Of a DNA stretch of 64,000 bases, positions 44,101 to 50,649 are shown one piece after another. A program made the translations under genes and the position numbers. The number at the start of each line of letters is the position of its first letter. Positions within the stretch are counted from its first letter, which is position 1. Under the pieces are notes generated by a model. It made no database searches. It worked only from the letters and a program-made list of their open reading frames with translations, and had not been told where the DNA came from. Source of the stretch: Cydia pomonella (Eukaryota > Arthropoda > Insecta > Lepidoptera > Tortricidae); the NCBI RefSeq assembly GCF_033807575.1, contig NC_084729.1, positions 7,998,001 to 8,062,000 on the forward strand, in the 5' to 3' direction.

Positions 44101-46399
44101 GTTCTTCCGTTTATTCAGACATCAGTAAACATAACAATATCTTTTATACGGATTAGATCGAGATTTAGGTTTCGAATCCATTGTGTATTTTCAAATTTGC
44201 GCGAGCGCCACGTGACACGATTATCGTGATCGTGCGAGCCGAGCGGCAGCCCGCTGCTATACGCCTGCCCGGGAGGCGCGCCGGCCAAATATACCTAAAC
44301 TGCGTAGTGACACCCCCCTGACCAGGCTGTACCTATCTCATGAACCGTGATAGCTAGACAGTTGAAATTTTCACAGATGATGTATTTCTGTTGCCGCTAT
44401 AACAACAGATACTAAAAAGTACGGAACCCTCGGTGGGCGAATCCGACTCGCCCGGTTATTTTCACTAGGCCTATTCATTTTTAATTGTACACTACTTTTT
44501 TATTTAGAATTGAATTATGTTTTTTCTAATCAGGAGCTCTTTCTTCTTCTATATAATAGTGAAACACCCGATTGAGTAACATTTACACAAACTAATATTT
44601 AATTTGACAGATACGCGCAAGAGAAGGTGCCTCTGATCGCCATCGTGGGCAAGGACTACGGCTCGGGCTCCAGCCGCGACTGGGCCGCCAAGGGACCCTA
44701 CCTATTGGTGAGTCCACCCTGTATATACAGGGTAACTTGACAGGTACGAGAAAAGGTGCCTCTGATTGCCCTCGTGAAGGACTACAGCTTTCCTATTTTT
44801 CGCACCTGTATCGTAATGTACTATTATACCATGTAACACCTTATTTCTAATGGTTTGGATTTTTTTAATTTGACTTTGACCATAATGAAGAACTTCCCGT
44901 ACTATTTTTGCTACAATAAGGTGAACATTTCAAGAAAAAAATATTTTTTATCAGGGCATCAAAGCTGTGATCGGTGAATCATTCGAGCGCATCCACCGCT
45001 CCAACCTGGTGGGCATGGGCATCATGCCGCTGCAGTTCCTGCCGGGGGACTCCGCCGACGGCCTCGGGCTCGCGGGCGCGGAGCGCTACAGCCTGCGGGT
45101 GCCTAGAGACCTCGCTCCGGGACAGCACCTCACTGTGCAGGTAATGAGGGAAGCGCAAATAGCCTTCAATAGTGCTATTTCTATCACTCATCCACCGCTC
45201 ACACAGTGTTGCTCCTGGTCGTCTTCACCACGGCAGTTTCAGGGGCCCAGTAGTCTTATTGTCCTCCCAAACTTCAATCCATAGACCATTATACTGTTCT
45301 CTATTTCTATAATAGTCCCAATGCCTGATGCGACCGGTTCATGGGTGTCTATTATTGCGCCTGTGAACGGGTGTTCTACATGACATTAAATCTCTCCAAG
45401 GGGCCTCTACGTGTTGTATCTATATCCCCACGCAACCCTATCGAAAGACCGGGATTTATACCGTTAAATCCAAGGAGATACAAATAAAATTATAATTAAT
45501 TTGTATAAAAAAATAGGAAGTCCAGAGACTTCATAATTTTTTTAAATAGGGTTGTTTCCATCTACAAGTCTTAGGGCAGAATTGTATCCCAATAAATTCT
45601 TTTGGATTATAAGAACATGTTAAACTACTTTTAGGGGACCTGTAATGACCATATTTTTGTAAATATTGATTTTAAAATATCTTTTAGCACACGTCACGTG
45701 ACCAAACTCGAAACGTCTTTGAAGATTCTGATGACGTCACAACTCACGGATTGACACTGTTGACAGTTAGGCGATAAACAATAAATGACAAATGTCAGTT
45801 GACAGCTCGTATCTTCTACGTGTGTATGTAGTTGTGTGTCAAACCGTATACTGTGACGTCACACAATTTTCAAAGAGCGTTTTGGGCGCGAAAGCATCCG
45901 TCAAAATATATTTTGTTAATTTAACATATTTAAAGCTGTTATTAGTATAAAAGTCGAATTTTAGGGCAACTTTTAGTTAATATAGAACGTAATACAAGCG
46001 TTTAAAAAAATTGGAAACAACCCTATTGTAAAAAAAAGTTTTGTCATTAGGAGTACGTCTACAATATATGTTTTAATGATTTGCTCGTGTGACTACACAA
46101 GATGTTCGCTCATTATTACCATATGCAAGCTACTTGTAGCAACGCTATCTCGGGGCCAAATATAATATTATCAGGCTTTAACCACGCTGTACTGAGATTG
46201 TTACAATATTAACGTTTTATGATATCGTTAGCACATAATATATATATATACACACACACCCAGCCATTAACACTCCGTTCCCTTGCAGGTGGACAACGGG
46301 AAGTCGTTCCAGGTCATCGCGCGCTTCGACACGGAGGTGGACCTCACCTACTTCCGCAACGGAGGCATCCTTAACTACATGATTAGGAAGATGCTGTAG
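21240..46399 (+). CDS. IRP1: Cytosolic aconitase / iron regulatory protein 1, C-terminal 11 exons (5' end outside window)
   Basis: Exons at 21240-21402, 24422-24522, 31281-31400, 32378-32534, 34653-34759, 37189-37317, 41086-41222, 41566-41739, 44611-44707, 44955-45140 and 46289-46399 join to 1482 nt (493 codons plus TAG). All introns are GT-AG and all phases agree. The product is cytosolic aconitase, which interconverts citrate and isocitrate through a [4Fe-4S] cluster. In the family, the cluster-free form binds iron-responsive elements in mRNAs. Visible family marks are the Cys in [10 protein letters not shown] (exon A), both Cys of [10 protein letters not shown] (exon C), the SGNRNFEGR arginines (exon D), [10 protein letters not shown] (exon H) and [13 protein letters not shown] (exon I). 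The family is about 890 residues, so roughly 400 N-terminal residues lie upstream of the window; I found no such exon in 1-21239. Odd feature: exons A, D, H and I each have partial tandem copies in the adjacent intron. Whether this ortholog binds RNA or acts only as an aconitase cannot be read from this part. Confidence 0.94.
21403..21985 (+). repeat. Tandem repeat of IRP1 exon A 3' end plus 5' splice site
   Basis: Five full degenerate copies and one partial copy of the last ~75-90 nt of exon A plus the first ~20 nt of its intron. The donor-equivalent junctions follow 21505, 21605, 21704, 21807 and 21909 (spacing 103, 100, 99, 103, 102), and each reads GCAG or GCTG followed by GTACAG. Copies 1-4 share changes, including a 3-nt loss beside the Cys codon. 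Copy 5 keeps a more exon-like version, so the array grew in more than one step. The intronic part is a CAGACATA-rich tract. Confidence 0.9.
22036..22163. mobile_element. Near-perfect palindromic MITE
   Basis: Two ~60-nt arms, from gtacagtcagcgtcaaatac to its complement ending gacgctgactgtac, surround a short AT centre. There is no coding capacity. It is typical of a foldback or MITE insertion in the intron. Confidence 0.8.
22805..23290 (-). repeat. Dispersed repeat E, mate at 62985-63310
   Basis: Shares (inverted) cacctgatatgtagtatttc, ttgaatgccaagacg and an end bearing ggccggcaacccc with 62985-63310. A GC-rich block (cgcctgcgccatgcgccacc) is unique to this copy. Confidence 0.6.
23378..24082 (-). 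repeat. Long dispersed element with agggttccgta ends, inverted copy
   Basis: Inverted relative of 16336-17074, including the (TCTG)n run at 23432-23478 and the gggtacctcccctac block. Confidence 0.75.
24422..24522 (+). CDS. IRP1: IRP1 exon B
   Basis: Acceptor gctccag and donor AGG|GTAAGT. The exon completes the split Gly codon and encodes the [11 protein letters not shown] to VVTYYLR segment, with the conserved SLSPGSGVV loop. It leaves the frame in phase 0, matching exon C. Confidence 0.93.
25235..25340 (+). repeat. CR1-like LINE 3' terminus
   Basis: cacaacacaggcatagcctagtgtgg resembles the 3' UTR of the full LINE near 62380 (acaggctatgcctagtgtgg), followed by aataaactatatttatttat. Confidence 0.55.
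25640..25885 (-). mobile_element. LINE RT C-terminal remnant
   Basis: The minus strand encodes [19 protein letters not shown] then [21 protein letters not shown], a C-terminal signature of insect non-LTR reverse transcriptases; the 3' end is an (ATTT)n tail. Confidence 0.7.
26091..26290 (-). repeat. Copia 3' LTR
   Basis: 200 bp, direct repeat of the upstream LTR, preceded in element orientation by the polypurine tract aagggcagg. Confidence 0.93.
26298..27659 (-). CDS. Copia reverse transcriptase-RNase H open frame
   Basis: 453 residues in a different frame from the upstream gag-integrase frame, overlapping it by 37 nt. RT motifs include [11 protein letters not shown] at the start, DVKTAFLNG (~55) and the catalytic YVDDILIF (~141). 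RNase H follows, with DADWASNP (~305), SSTESEYM and NDSQSAQ. It is open to the end, next to the 3' LTR. The start Met is simply the first in frame; the natural start is upstream in the same polyprotein, across the break. Confidence 0.92.
   Translation of the reverse strand: MEGQLLRYKARLVAKGFTQEYGVDYNETYSPVVRYSTIRILLALAVNLDMNVDHMDVKTAFLNGDLKETVYMEQPDGYKVKGKENYVFKLNKAVYGLKQASKAWYDKIDNALKVLKFRKSLSEPCVYIKSDDSGNLIILALYVDDILIFSKDTPEKKKLKEELMRIFEMKDLGRATHVLGMRLTQDKNKITLDQKNYIQKVLEQFNMADCKPVNTPLETGLKFEKGEQTDPDSKFRSLIGCIMYLAVCTRPDIAHAASLLSQFNNCYSETHWKAAKRVLRYLKGTMDYSLQYEKSTLSVTGYVDADWASNPLDRRSYTGYVFKISNSAVSWESRKQRTIALSSTESEYMGLCEGAKEAAFIRTFLHECLGKYLPITLYNDSQSAQKICNSQINHSRSKHIDIRHHYVRQVVSDKIINLEYLSTDQMPADVLTKPLGKDKHFNCVYNLGLNCSV
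27623..30022 (-). CDS. Copia gag-protease-integrase open frame
   Basis: 799 residues. A gag region occupies residues 1 to ~225, followed by a CCHC zinc knuckle ([14 protein letters not shown], ~226-239). The aspartic protease motif is [11 protein letters not shown] (~277). The pre-integrase and integrase Zn region starts at [10 protein letters not shown] (~434) with CVAC downstream. Integrase catalytic D, D and E lie in HSDLMGP (~495), SDNGTEY (~559) and AERANRT (~597). The frame shifts off the RT frame at its 3' end: the last ~25 residues are out of frame. The region that normally links integrase to RT is short, with [12 protein letters not shown] running almost straight into a remnant of the pre-RT sequence. 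Together these suggest a deletion and a one-base frameshift. Confidence 0.92.
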   Translation of the reverse strand: MSYENLPTTTSSSTSSSGIAVNFEKLSGIANYGNWKFLMRMYLIHENLWDCIQEESTGVPKVSDERQQQRTLAKICLMVQPSSFSHVRNAKTGYEAWNNLKNAYEDKVLCRRLGLLRTLFGLKLEQFKDMEAYLLKITDLDQQLRDINSPLDDDFLSVIMLSGLPPGYDPLIMALENSNIKLCSETVKSKLLQENLRRDDKTEESSMFTNRGSSSKSVNKHPSKVKCFICKKPNHYAKNCPNKANKSEKRSEKTEKAWNGTLLTALAVDVKSNSFYIDSGSTCHMSNDKTLLQNYVLETPRSVTVANKEKLHSEGHGTVELLLKGHSETTKISDVVYVPGLSTNLISVGKMVDKGLEVHFKKQKCDIYCGKDVIASATKVNGVYELDMTSQPSHGYELAAACHSEDLGEPVLKVLSRDQEAANLCEMKSSQELWHRRLSHLNRRSMDLLKKGMASGIDYTNDKHIPCVACLEGKQSRLPFPKRSYTRATEKLGLIHSDLMGPMPVSSFSGSRYLLTFIDDYSRMTFGYFIKSKDEVLSVFKTFKSFVENQTDLKIKAIRSDNGTEYVNKQFQMFLKEHGIQHQTTIPYCAAQNGVAERANRTVMQAGRCMLQDAGMDPRFWAEALNTAIYIKNKSPSKAVRGTTPEELWSGNKVNLSNLRVFGCVAYAMIPSEKRKKLDAKSKMYVFVGYCDGSKGYRLIDPENPSKCIKSRDVQFFEDKMYKDIKLNQQNSTTDGQLHLISDGIDNTIRNADPLTADPLSADPIIDNITCWKESCKLLNGFSKRNLDWKVSYFVTKLD
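30085..30284 (-). repeat. Copia 5' LTR
   Basis: 200 bp, TG...CA on the minus strand, 198 or so of 200 bases identical to the other LTR; the difference is in the acaaaaacaaatag stretch. Confidence 0.93.
30495..30715 (-). repeat. Dispersed repeat, mate of 1795-2012
   Basis: Inverted match over ~215 bp, including tgtaggaggcagcacaggag and gcgtaaatgtgacgtttatt. Confidence 0.75.
31281..31400 (+). CDS. IRP1: IRP1 exon C
   Basis: Acceptor tttttttttcag, then exactly 40 codons, then donor AAG|GTATGT. It contains [13 protein letters not shown], whose two cysteines complete the Fe-S ligand set. The preceding intron holds the Copia element. Confidence 0.94.
31690..31850 (+). repeat. LINE 3' terminus (Jockey-like tail)
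   Basis: ttaactggaagagatccc, gggataagttcgcctttgtt, then atgtacaataaagtatatac. An inverted copy lies at 37905-38010. Confidence 0.6.
31960..32226. mobile_element. MITE G, full length
   Basis: Arms gttttagaacgccatttgac / gtcaaaaggcgttctaaaag and ttgttaaatatcaaaaagt / actttttgatatttaacaa around a gcgccatcgctcgaaacgat centre. Relatives at 38550-38649 and 54671-54882. Confidence 0.82.
32378..32534 (+). CDS. IRP1: IRP1 exon D
   Basis: Acceptor ttccaatag; the exon starts [18 protein letters not shown] and ends in a split Gly codon at CTGG|GTAAGA. The arginines of NRNFEGR are substrate-binding in aconitases. Degenerate copies of its 3' part and donor follow in the intron. Confidence 0.93.
32535..32945 (+). 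repeat. Degenerate tandem duplication of exon D 3' end, donor and intron start
   Basis: From about 32643 a second copy of the last part of exon D (ctcgcttctcctattggtc onward) appears, with ~30 exonic bases missing. It has a donor-like CTGG|GTAAGA after 32714, 180 nt after the authentic donor, followed by a copy of the first ~110 nt of the intron. A third, more decayed copy of the intronic part can be traced at about 32855-32930 (motifs agtatgccgtaaaac and cgaagtaaa). Confidence 0.8.
33008..33224 (-). mobile_element. MITE C, copy 2
   Basis: Inverted relative of 17075-17284 with atttaaataaaagtaaaca / tgtttacttttatttaaat ends. Confidence 0.75.
33395..33720 (+). mobile_element. Jockey-like LINE RT remnant
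   Basis: Shows [20 protein letters not shown] and WGSASNS, then frame damage, and [16 protein letters not shown] further on, as in Jockey-type RT C-terminal regions. Confidence 0.7.
34295..34616 (+). mobile_element. SINE family B
   Basis: Full-length: head gctggtggcctagcggtaag, box B gggttcaaaccccgg, tail gaggaagaagaag. It ends 37 nt before the IRP1 exon E acceptor. Confidence 0.87.
34653..34759 (+). CDS. IRP1: IRP1 exon E
   Basis: Acceptor tgtgtacag and donor GAG|GTAATC. It encodes the [17 protein letters not shown] segment through PNMFKE, strongly conserved in aconitases. Phases match exons D and F. Confidence 0.93.
34867..35245 (+). mobile_element. Repeat with an embedded tRNA-like domain
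   Basis: Body cgagcaattcttgtatatat, ctcggaaacggctctaacga, then a tRNA-like module at 35099-35180 (tggtccagcgggttaagacg as box A, gggttcgaatctcgcccgg as box B) and a T-run. A second copy lies at 55668-56140. It is a SINE-like element with an internal, not 5', tRNA domain. Confidence 0.65.
35403..35680 (-). mobile_element. LINE RT C-terminal remnant
   Basis: The minus strand encodes [20 protein letters not shown] and [20 protein letters not shown], typical of Jockey-type RT C-termini; ~90 open codons. Confidence 0.72.
35735..36115 (-). repeat. LINE 3' UTR (actacgtcggtggc family)
   Basis: Longest copy of the tail in this orientation; lacks the insertion seen at 14983-15068. Confidence 0.7.
36650..36980 (+). 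mobile_element. LINE RT C-terminus with its 3' tail
   Basis: With one frame correction the sequence shows [37 protein letters not shown] and [12 protein letters not shown], followed by the tail ending ccgacgtggtataaaa. This links the actacgtcggtggc tails to a LINE. Confidence 0.72.
37189..37317 (+). CDS. IRP1: IRP1 exon F
   Basis: Acceptor tttgtccag and donor AAG|GTACTG; 43 whole codons from VYEKIELGS to FFDGMTK, including the [14 protein letters not shown] motif of the IRP/aconitase family. Confidence 0.93.
37368..37632 (-). mobile_element. SINE family A
   Basis: Full-length with a 9-nt internal duplication (cttcgtaagttcgtagg); inserted ~50 nt after IRP1 exon F. Confidence 0.85.
37667..37902 (-). 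mobile_element. Palindromic dispersed element P, copy 2
   Basis: tttacagtacatatggtgct ... cttgtatcgtaatgtactat; inverted relative of 8034-8261. Confidence 0.8.
37905..38480 (-). repeat. Decayed LINE 3' region with an (AT)n run
   Basis: The minus strand holds [23 protein letters not shown] RT C-terminal residues (about 38250-38340), an (AT)n microsatellite (38124-38164), and the tail also found at 31690 (ggcgaacttatccctg). Confidence 0.55.
38803..39055 (+). mobile_element. SINE family A
   Basis: Head tttgacgaccggtttggcct, box B gggttcaaatcctgg, body ending ttgtgtaataatgtcctata. Confidence 0.86.
39066..39380. mobile_element. MITE with catcgagcaacaccgg ends
   Basis: Left acatcgagcaacaccgggaa and right gccggtgttgctcgaag; ~315 bp, adjacent to SINE A. 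Confidence 0.75.
39718..40530 (+). repeat. Dispersed agggttccgta repeat, variant 2
   Basis: Starts agggttccgtaccaaaaagg with tatagtgcgactctgtccg. Shares its first ~420 bp with the minus strand of 49380-49812; the right end is gtacggaacccacggtgcg. Confidence 0.65.
40620..41074 (-). mobile_element. Tandem dimer of palindromic element P next to exon G
   Basis: Two near-identical head-to-tail copies (40620-40849 and 40850-41074), each running acagtacatatggggctact ... gcacttgtatcgtaatgtac. The second copy ends about 10 nt before the exon G acceptor. Confidence 0.87.
41050..41085 (+). promoter_or_regulatory. IRP1 exon G acceptor region derived from element P
   Basis: The 3' splice site signal (cttgtatcgtaatgtactat, then tttttcacag) lies largely within the terminal sequence of element P. 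Any branch point within 35 nt of the exon is transposon-derived. Confidence 0.6.
41086..41222 (+). CDS. IRP1: IRP1 exon G
   Basis: Acceptor actattttttcacag; the exon begins [15 protein letters not shown] and includes [15 protein letters not shown], a family signature. It ends in a split Gly codon at AGAGG|GTATGT. The acceptor lies about 10 nt beyond the end of a tandem pair of palindromic repeats. Confidence 0.93.
41566..41739 (+). CDS. IRP1: IRP1 exon H
   Basis: Acceptor ttgtacacag and donor GACAG|GTGAGA. It encodes [16 protein letters not shown] (substrate-binding Arg region), the SRGTFANIR motif and [11 protein letters not shown]. Its last ~60 nt with the donor are tandemly repeated in the following intron. 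Confidence 0.94.
41740..42120 (+). repeat. Tandem repeat of IRP1 exon H 3' end plus 5' splice site
   Basis: Four further copies of the end of exon H (the ggacctcatggacatcttcg region) plus the gtgagacagacagacag intron start. The donor-equivalent junctions follow 41832, 41925, 42010 and 42107 (spacing 93, 93, 85, 97). Copies 1 and 4 keep an authentic-looking CAG|GTGAGA, copy 2 reads CAC|GTGAGA, and copy 3 reads CAG|TTGAGA, which destroys the donor. Read-through from the real exon meets TGA at once, so use of any decoy would add a premature stop. Confidence 0.9.
42811..43720. mobile_element. DNA element with tagtctaagagct ends
   Basis: 13-bp inverted ends tagtctaagagct / agctcttagacta bound ~910 bp without coding capacity, in the intron before IRP1 exon I. 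Confidence 0.6.
44160..44465 (-). repeat. Dispersed repeat ending in cccggttattttc
   Basis: Contains catgaaccgtgatagctaga, gatgtatttctgttgccgct and gtacggaaccctcggtggg. Its base composition and the shared gtacggaaccct ending resemble other repeats here. No coding potential. Confidence 0.5.
44611..44707 (+). CDS. IRP1: IRP1 exon I
   Basis: Acceptor aatttgacag and donor TTG|GTGAGT. It encodes [17 protein letters not shown] and [13 protein letters not shown], whose Ser and Arg are catalytic or substrate-binding in aconitases. A partial copy of its start, with its acceptor, lies in the next intron. Confidence 0.93.
44734..44788 (+). repeat. Partial duplication of exon I acceptor and 5' part
   Basis: The acttgacag acceptor and the next ~45 nt of exon I (gaaaaggtgcctctgattgc) are repeated 133 nt downstream of the real exon start, with a 6-nt deletion. 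The copy fuses directly to a fragment of the dispersed palindromic repeat (about 44789-44825, ending gtatcgtaatgtacta). Confidence 0.85.
44955..45140 (+). CDS. IRP1: IRP1 exon J
   Basis: Acceptor tttatcag and donor CAG|GTAATG; 62 whole codons from [18 protein letters not shown], with the [15 protein letters not shown] motif typical of the swivel domain of IRP1. Confidence 0.94.
45545..46027. mobile_element. DNA element with aatagggttgtttcca ends
   Basis: 16-bp perfect inverted ends aatagggttgtttcca / tggaaacaaccctatt; ~483 bp, non-coding, in the last IRP1 intron. Confidence 0.82.
46289..46399 (+). CDS. IRP1: IRP1 exon K (terminal)
   Basis: Acceptor cccttgcag; [19 protein letters not shown] leads to NYMIRKML and a TAG stop at 46397-46399. 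The C-terminus matches the family end, so the protein is complete at this side. Confidence 0.95.
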   Translation: MDNGKSFQVIARFDTEVDLTYFRNGGILNYMIRKML

Positions 46400-46573
46400 T
46401 TAAACACATTGCATATGTCGCAGTAGTATGGTTTTGTTGTCTAAATAGTTACATATTACATATGTCGCAGCAGTATGTTTTTGTTTTGGGGGTTGATAAA
46501 TCTGAACTGTTTTAACCATAGATTAAGATGTACGTATTCGGTGGTTAAAATGAAACCCTTATTTAAGGTTCAA

Positions 46574-46579
46574 AATAAA
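46574..46579 (+). promoter_or_regulatory. Candidate poly(A) signal of IRP1
   Basis: AATAAA 175 nt after the stop codon. A second AATAAA at 46777-46782 is the other candidate. Which is used cannot be told from sequence. Confidence 0.5.
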
Positions 46580-46776
46580 AGAAAACCTCGTGTTAATGTC
46601 GAAGTATTTGTGTTATTTTCAAATTCCAATATTAAGACTAAGATCTGTACAAGATTGAATGTTTGAGTAATATCTATAAATTATCGTTTAACGTGTTTTG
46701 GGATAACTTCGGAAAAAGGGGTAATTTTGAAAATAGCTAATATGTACTAAAGTATAGTTAGTTTTTTTTCATTAGA

Positions 46777-46782
46777 AATAAA
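46777..46782 (+). promoter_or_regulatory. Second candidate poly(A) signal of IRP1
   Basis: AATAAA 378 nt after the stop codon, just before the palindromic repeat that begins near 46922. Confidence 0.4.
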
Positions 46783-46921
46783 GTTAACAATCTTGACGTG
46801 ACTATTTAAAGAAAATTATTGAAAAACGCCTTTTAAAAATTAAGTAGTTTATATTACTCGTACTTATGAAAGAAAAAGAATGTAAATGATCGTATTATGA
46901 TTTATAATTGCTGTAACTTAT

Positions 46922-47205
46922 TTTACAGTACATATGGTGTTACTTTACCGCACTAGTGCGAATATTAGCATATTACGTTACTGTGTCGAACATTTAAAGG
47001 GCCATATGTACTGTAAAACGTTGTACGATACATGTGCGAATAGGTCATTCGCAACTCGGGTCGATTTAAAACACTCCCTTCGGCCGTGTTTTAATTTATC
47101 GCCACTCGTTTCGAATTTCCTGTTTTTCGCACTTGTATCGTAATGTACTATTACAGTACATATGGTGCTACTTTACCGCACTAGTAGGATAATTAGCACG
47201 TTAAT
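46922..47205 (-). mobile_element. Palindromic element P, one full and one truncated tandem copy
   Basis: A full copy at 46922-47154 is followed directly by a second start (acagtacatatggtgctact), truncated near 47205; again head to tail. Confidence 0.8.
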
Positions 47206-47387
47206 AAAAATAAGCTTCGAGTCAAACCAAGTTACACGGTGCACGAGTTATTTTAAATATCAAACGTCTGTGAAATTATGACTTTTACTTGACACTTGCA
47301 CCGTTTGGGCTATCAAAATCGCTGCTAACTTATCTTGGTCTGAGTCTACCTTCTTTCTAATGCTAAAAAAAGAATTATAGAAGTACT

Positions 47388-47615
47388 TAGGTATTTAAAT
47401 AAAAGTAAACAAACAATTTGTAAATTTTCGGGTAGTTATAACATTTGTCGGTTAACCAACCAAATATAAAACCGCCTGGATGTGTGACTGAACGACCTGA
47501 CTTTAACCTACATTATTTGATCATGTAATGTTTCCATCTACCCTCAACTGGCTTAAGGAGCCATTTGAGGGTAGATTTTGTTTACTTTTATTTAAGTACC
47601 TAAAGATACAGACAG
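47388..47615 (+). mobile_element. MITE C, copy 3
   Basis: gtatttaaataaaagtaaac ... tgtttacttttatttaagta; same orientation as copy 1. Confidence 0.76.
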
Positions 47616-48024
47616 TTTAATAGATATTAGCTATTTTCAAAGTTTCGTATTTGATTGTATAACAAGAATTCATTCATTCATTTGCTATTTCACAATCGAA
47701 TTTCTCAATACATTTCCAAAAGGCATCTTTTGTAAACCATCATTACCGATTGTAACACAAGTTTCTGCTGTTTTTATATTATTTTCAAACAGTGAAATCT
47801 TTTTCTTCTTTCGTAGTTAATTGTGTAGAAATTTCAACACTTTTAAGAATAATTATGGTTTTTTATTTTGTGTTGTTTCCTTATTTCAATAACTTTGTAT
47901 TTTATTTGTTGCTATACAAAAAGTTGTTATTGTTATTTTATTACATTACTGCCACTATATTTTCTTATGTATGTAAATGTAAGTTAACATGAACGATCGG
48001 AGTTTAAGTAGTAAATGTAACACA

Positions 48025-48152
48025 TAAATAAATAAATAAATAAATAAAATAAATAAATATTATAGGACATTATTACACAATTTGACTAAGTCCCACAGTA
48101 AGCTCAATAAAGCTTGTATTGAGGGTACTTAGACAACGATATATATAATATT
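48025..48152 (-). mobile_element. SINE family A, 5'-truncated
   Basis: Only the 3' half and the (TTTA)n tail remain; the tRNA-like head is missing, as expected for incomplete reverse transcription. Confidence 0.75.
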
Positions 48153-48373
48153 TTTTTCTACTGAAGTGTGCTATGCAAAAAACAATATTTGACATTTATG
48201 CATTGACCCTTTTAAATGACCTTAGGTTAAAGGTTAAGGTACAGTTAAAAAAAAATAGCTTCATAAATATAAGGGCCAATAACTATAAAGGAAACAGATT
48301 TATATATTTCATAAACATCTTTATTTCTAGTTGAGACACCAGAGGGCGCATAATACTTAGGAAAATTCGTCCT

Positions 48374-48452
48374 AGCCGCCGTGGCCGAGTGGTCTAGGCA
48401 TCTGCCGCGAATGCAGAGGACGCTAGTTCGATTCTAGCCTTGGGCAATGGAG
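48374..48452 (+). repeat. tRNA-like sequence, probably a SINE head
   Basis: cgccgtggccgagtggtcta and gctagttcgattctagcc resemble the A and B boxes of a class II (Ser/Leu-like) tRNA. There is no clean acceptor stem, so it is called pseudo-tRNA or SINE, not a tRNA gene. Confidence 0.5.
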
Positions 48453-49379
48453 GTCTGTCACTTTTCTTTCGTTTATACCATCTATTTATACTTACAATTA
48501 TTACATTGCGCCGACTAGAAGAAATAAGGGTATGGTTTTAGATCGTATGTGTTTGTATCGGTCTTGTTGGCGCTTAACCTATATTTTTGAATTTTGTGGT
48601 AACTGTGTAAACGGTATAATTGTTTTAATTAGTATGTACTTGTGTAGCAATAAAATGGTTTGTGTAAATCTTAGAATCATGGGCTTAAGGCTGGTTTTTA
48701 TATTTTTTAATACTTTGATAATAGTTAATACTGGTAAGTAATAGCTAATAGGTATATTTTCTATTTTAATGGAATAAACAGTTATTTTATTAATTGATGT
48801 TTTCATAATAGCCCCTATTTAGATCCATAGTACAGTACCCACAGGCGTGGGCGACGTGGGCCACCGCCTACGGCCTCGCGCCTCAAATAAGTATATCTCG
48901 GATACAACGTAAAGATGTTCGTTATTTCTTGCGCCACCAGAGGGCCTCGCTAAATGTACCTTGCTCCAGTGGCGTAGCCAGAATGGGTGGCACCCGGTGC
49001 GGAAATCCTGGGTGTCACCCCAAATATCAATCAAAATTGTAAAATATATAAATAAAAAACTAATAATTATTTACATTTAATATTACATAGCTCAGAATTT
49101 ACTCTATCGCTGTCATTTTAGATTCCATGAACTCTCTGCGTGCGTTCTATGTAGGGCTTGCAATTCAAATATTCGAATTTGTCGAACATTCGACGTGTTT
49201 TGATATTCGAATATTCGACCGCTCAGTTTTTTTATTACAAATAAACACACGTAAAGTTGGGTTACGAGCCCGGTAGCGATTTTAGAGCAAAAATGTAAAA
49301 TTGATAGATTTAGTCGTTGAAATTGTACACCTTTTGTTACGTAATATCTAAATAACAAGTATTGGTTTCTATTAGCACG

Positions 49380-49812
49380 TCTTCTCATCTTGCCTTTTAA
49401 TAATGAGGTCGCAAGCGTGCGTCCCGGTAATATGTGACGATAAGGGACAGTTTAAAAAAAATCATCAGTAAATTATACAAAATGATGTATAAGAACAGTT
49501 TCAGCAAATGAGGTATTTTCACATTTTCTTTAATATCTTTTTTTCCTAATAAATAAAAAAGAATAACTAGTTTTGGAATGTACAATTTGGGCTCCTAGAC
49601 TTTGAAATTTTGCCCCCTCTTCATATTGGACATTTTCCATAGTTAATAAAAATATATACTTTCAATGTGTTTGGGTTAGCGTTGTTCATAATTATTTCAA
49701 ATCGATAGCTAAAGTGATTCTTGAGATATTTAGCGATGTGACAGACAGACAGACGGACAGAGTCGCATCATAAGGATTCCTTTTGTACCTTTTTGGTACG
49801 GAACCCTAAAAG
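49380..49812 (-). repeat. Dispersed agggttccgta repeat, variant 2, inverted
   Basis: Ends in ggtacggaaccctaaaa and shares the cattttccatagttaataaa block with 39718-40130. Confidence 0.65.
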
Positions 49813-50139
49813 TAAAAAACTTTGTACTGCCTACTTTATGACGTCACAGTAACTACCCCCACTATTTTCGCGCTTTTCATCTCATATATTTGTGTTCAGG
49901 ACATTTTATTTATTTATTTTATTTGATTCGGAAAACCAACAGCTTAAGTAAACTAAAACTAGGTTAACATAAATATGTATCAGGGAAGCCAATTACAGGT
50001 TTCCACAGACAGGATACAAAGGTAGTCATATTACAGGTTAGCACAAAATTAAAGACTTTACAAACGCCAAAACATGCTATGTGAAAAGAAAGAAGTAATT
50101 TGTTTCTTATTTAAATCAATAAATTAAAATTAAACCTAT

Positions 50140-50500
50140 GCTAATCTTCTACAGGCAGGGGAGCAAAGAAACTAGATGCCATGAGGTTTTTAATTATAGC
50201 AGGTTTCATTAGATGTAAATCCAGTTGATCGTTGCTATGACACAGTTCATTCATTGACCTCGGAGCTCGGACAAAGTATGAATTTTGACGATAGTTGGTT
50301 TTGGTCGGTGGAAGTGACAAAGGTCGGTAGTGTCTAGAAGAAGCTCTGGGGATACGAAAACTAATATTCATAACCAGTTCCGGGCTATCAACAGATCCGT
50401 TTAAGATTTTAGTTAAGTAGACTAAGTCAGTGATTTTTCTTCTCAAATCTAGGGGAAGAAAATGGTGTCTTACGCACCTATGACGATAACACAAGTCTGT
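50140..50500 (-). mobile_element. LINE RT C-terminal remnant
   Basis: The minus strand stays open for 117 codons: LRRKITDLVYLTKILNGSVD, SPELVMNISFRIPRASSR and YFVRAPRSMNELCH, typical of Jockey-type RT C-termini. Confidence 0.73.
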
Positions 50501-50649
50501 AGTTTTAGTTTTGAATTGAAGGAATTTTAAAAACTTTCAAATCAAACTGAATGCATTGATACCATATTCACATATATCCGAGTTGATATGAACGGAAAGC
50601 AACCTAAAACCTGATTTACCAGCCTACTAAAAGATAAATAACTTTTTTT

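Noticed and set aside
44979..45191. 70-codon minus-strand frame
   Set aside because: Antisense of IRP1 exon J; the GC-rich coding exon suppresses stops on the other strand.
48374..48452. tRNA-Ser or tRNA-Leu gene
   Set aside because: The B-box arm pairs, but the anticodon and acceptor arms do not form convincingly; more likely a SINE head.
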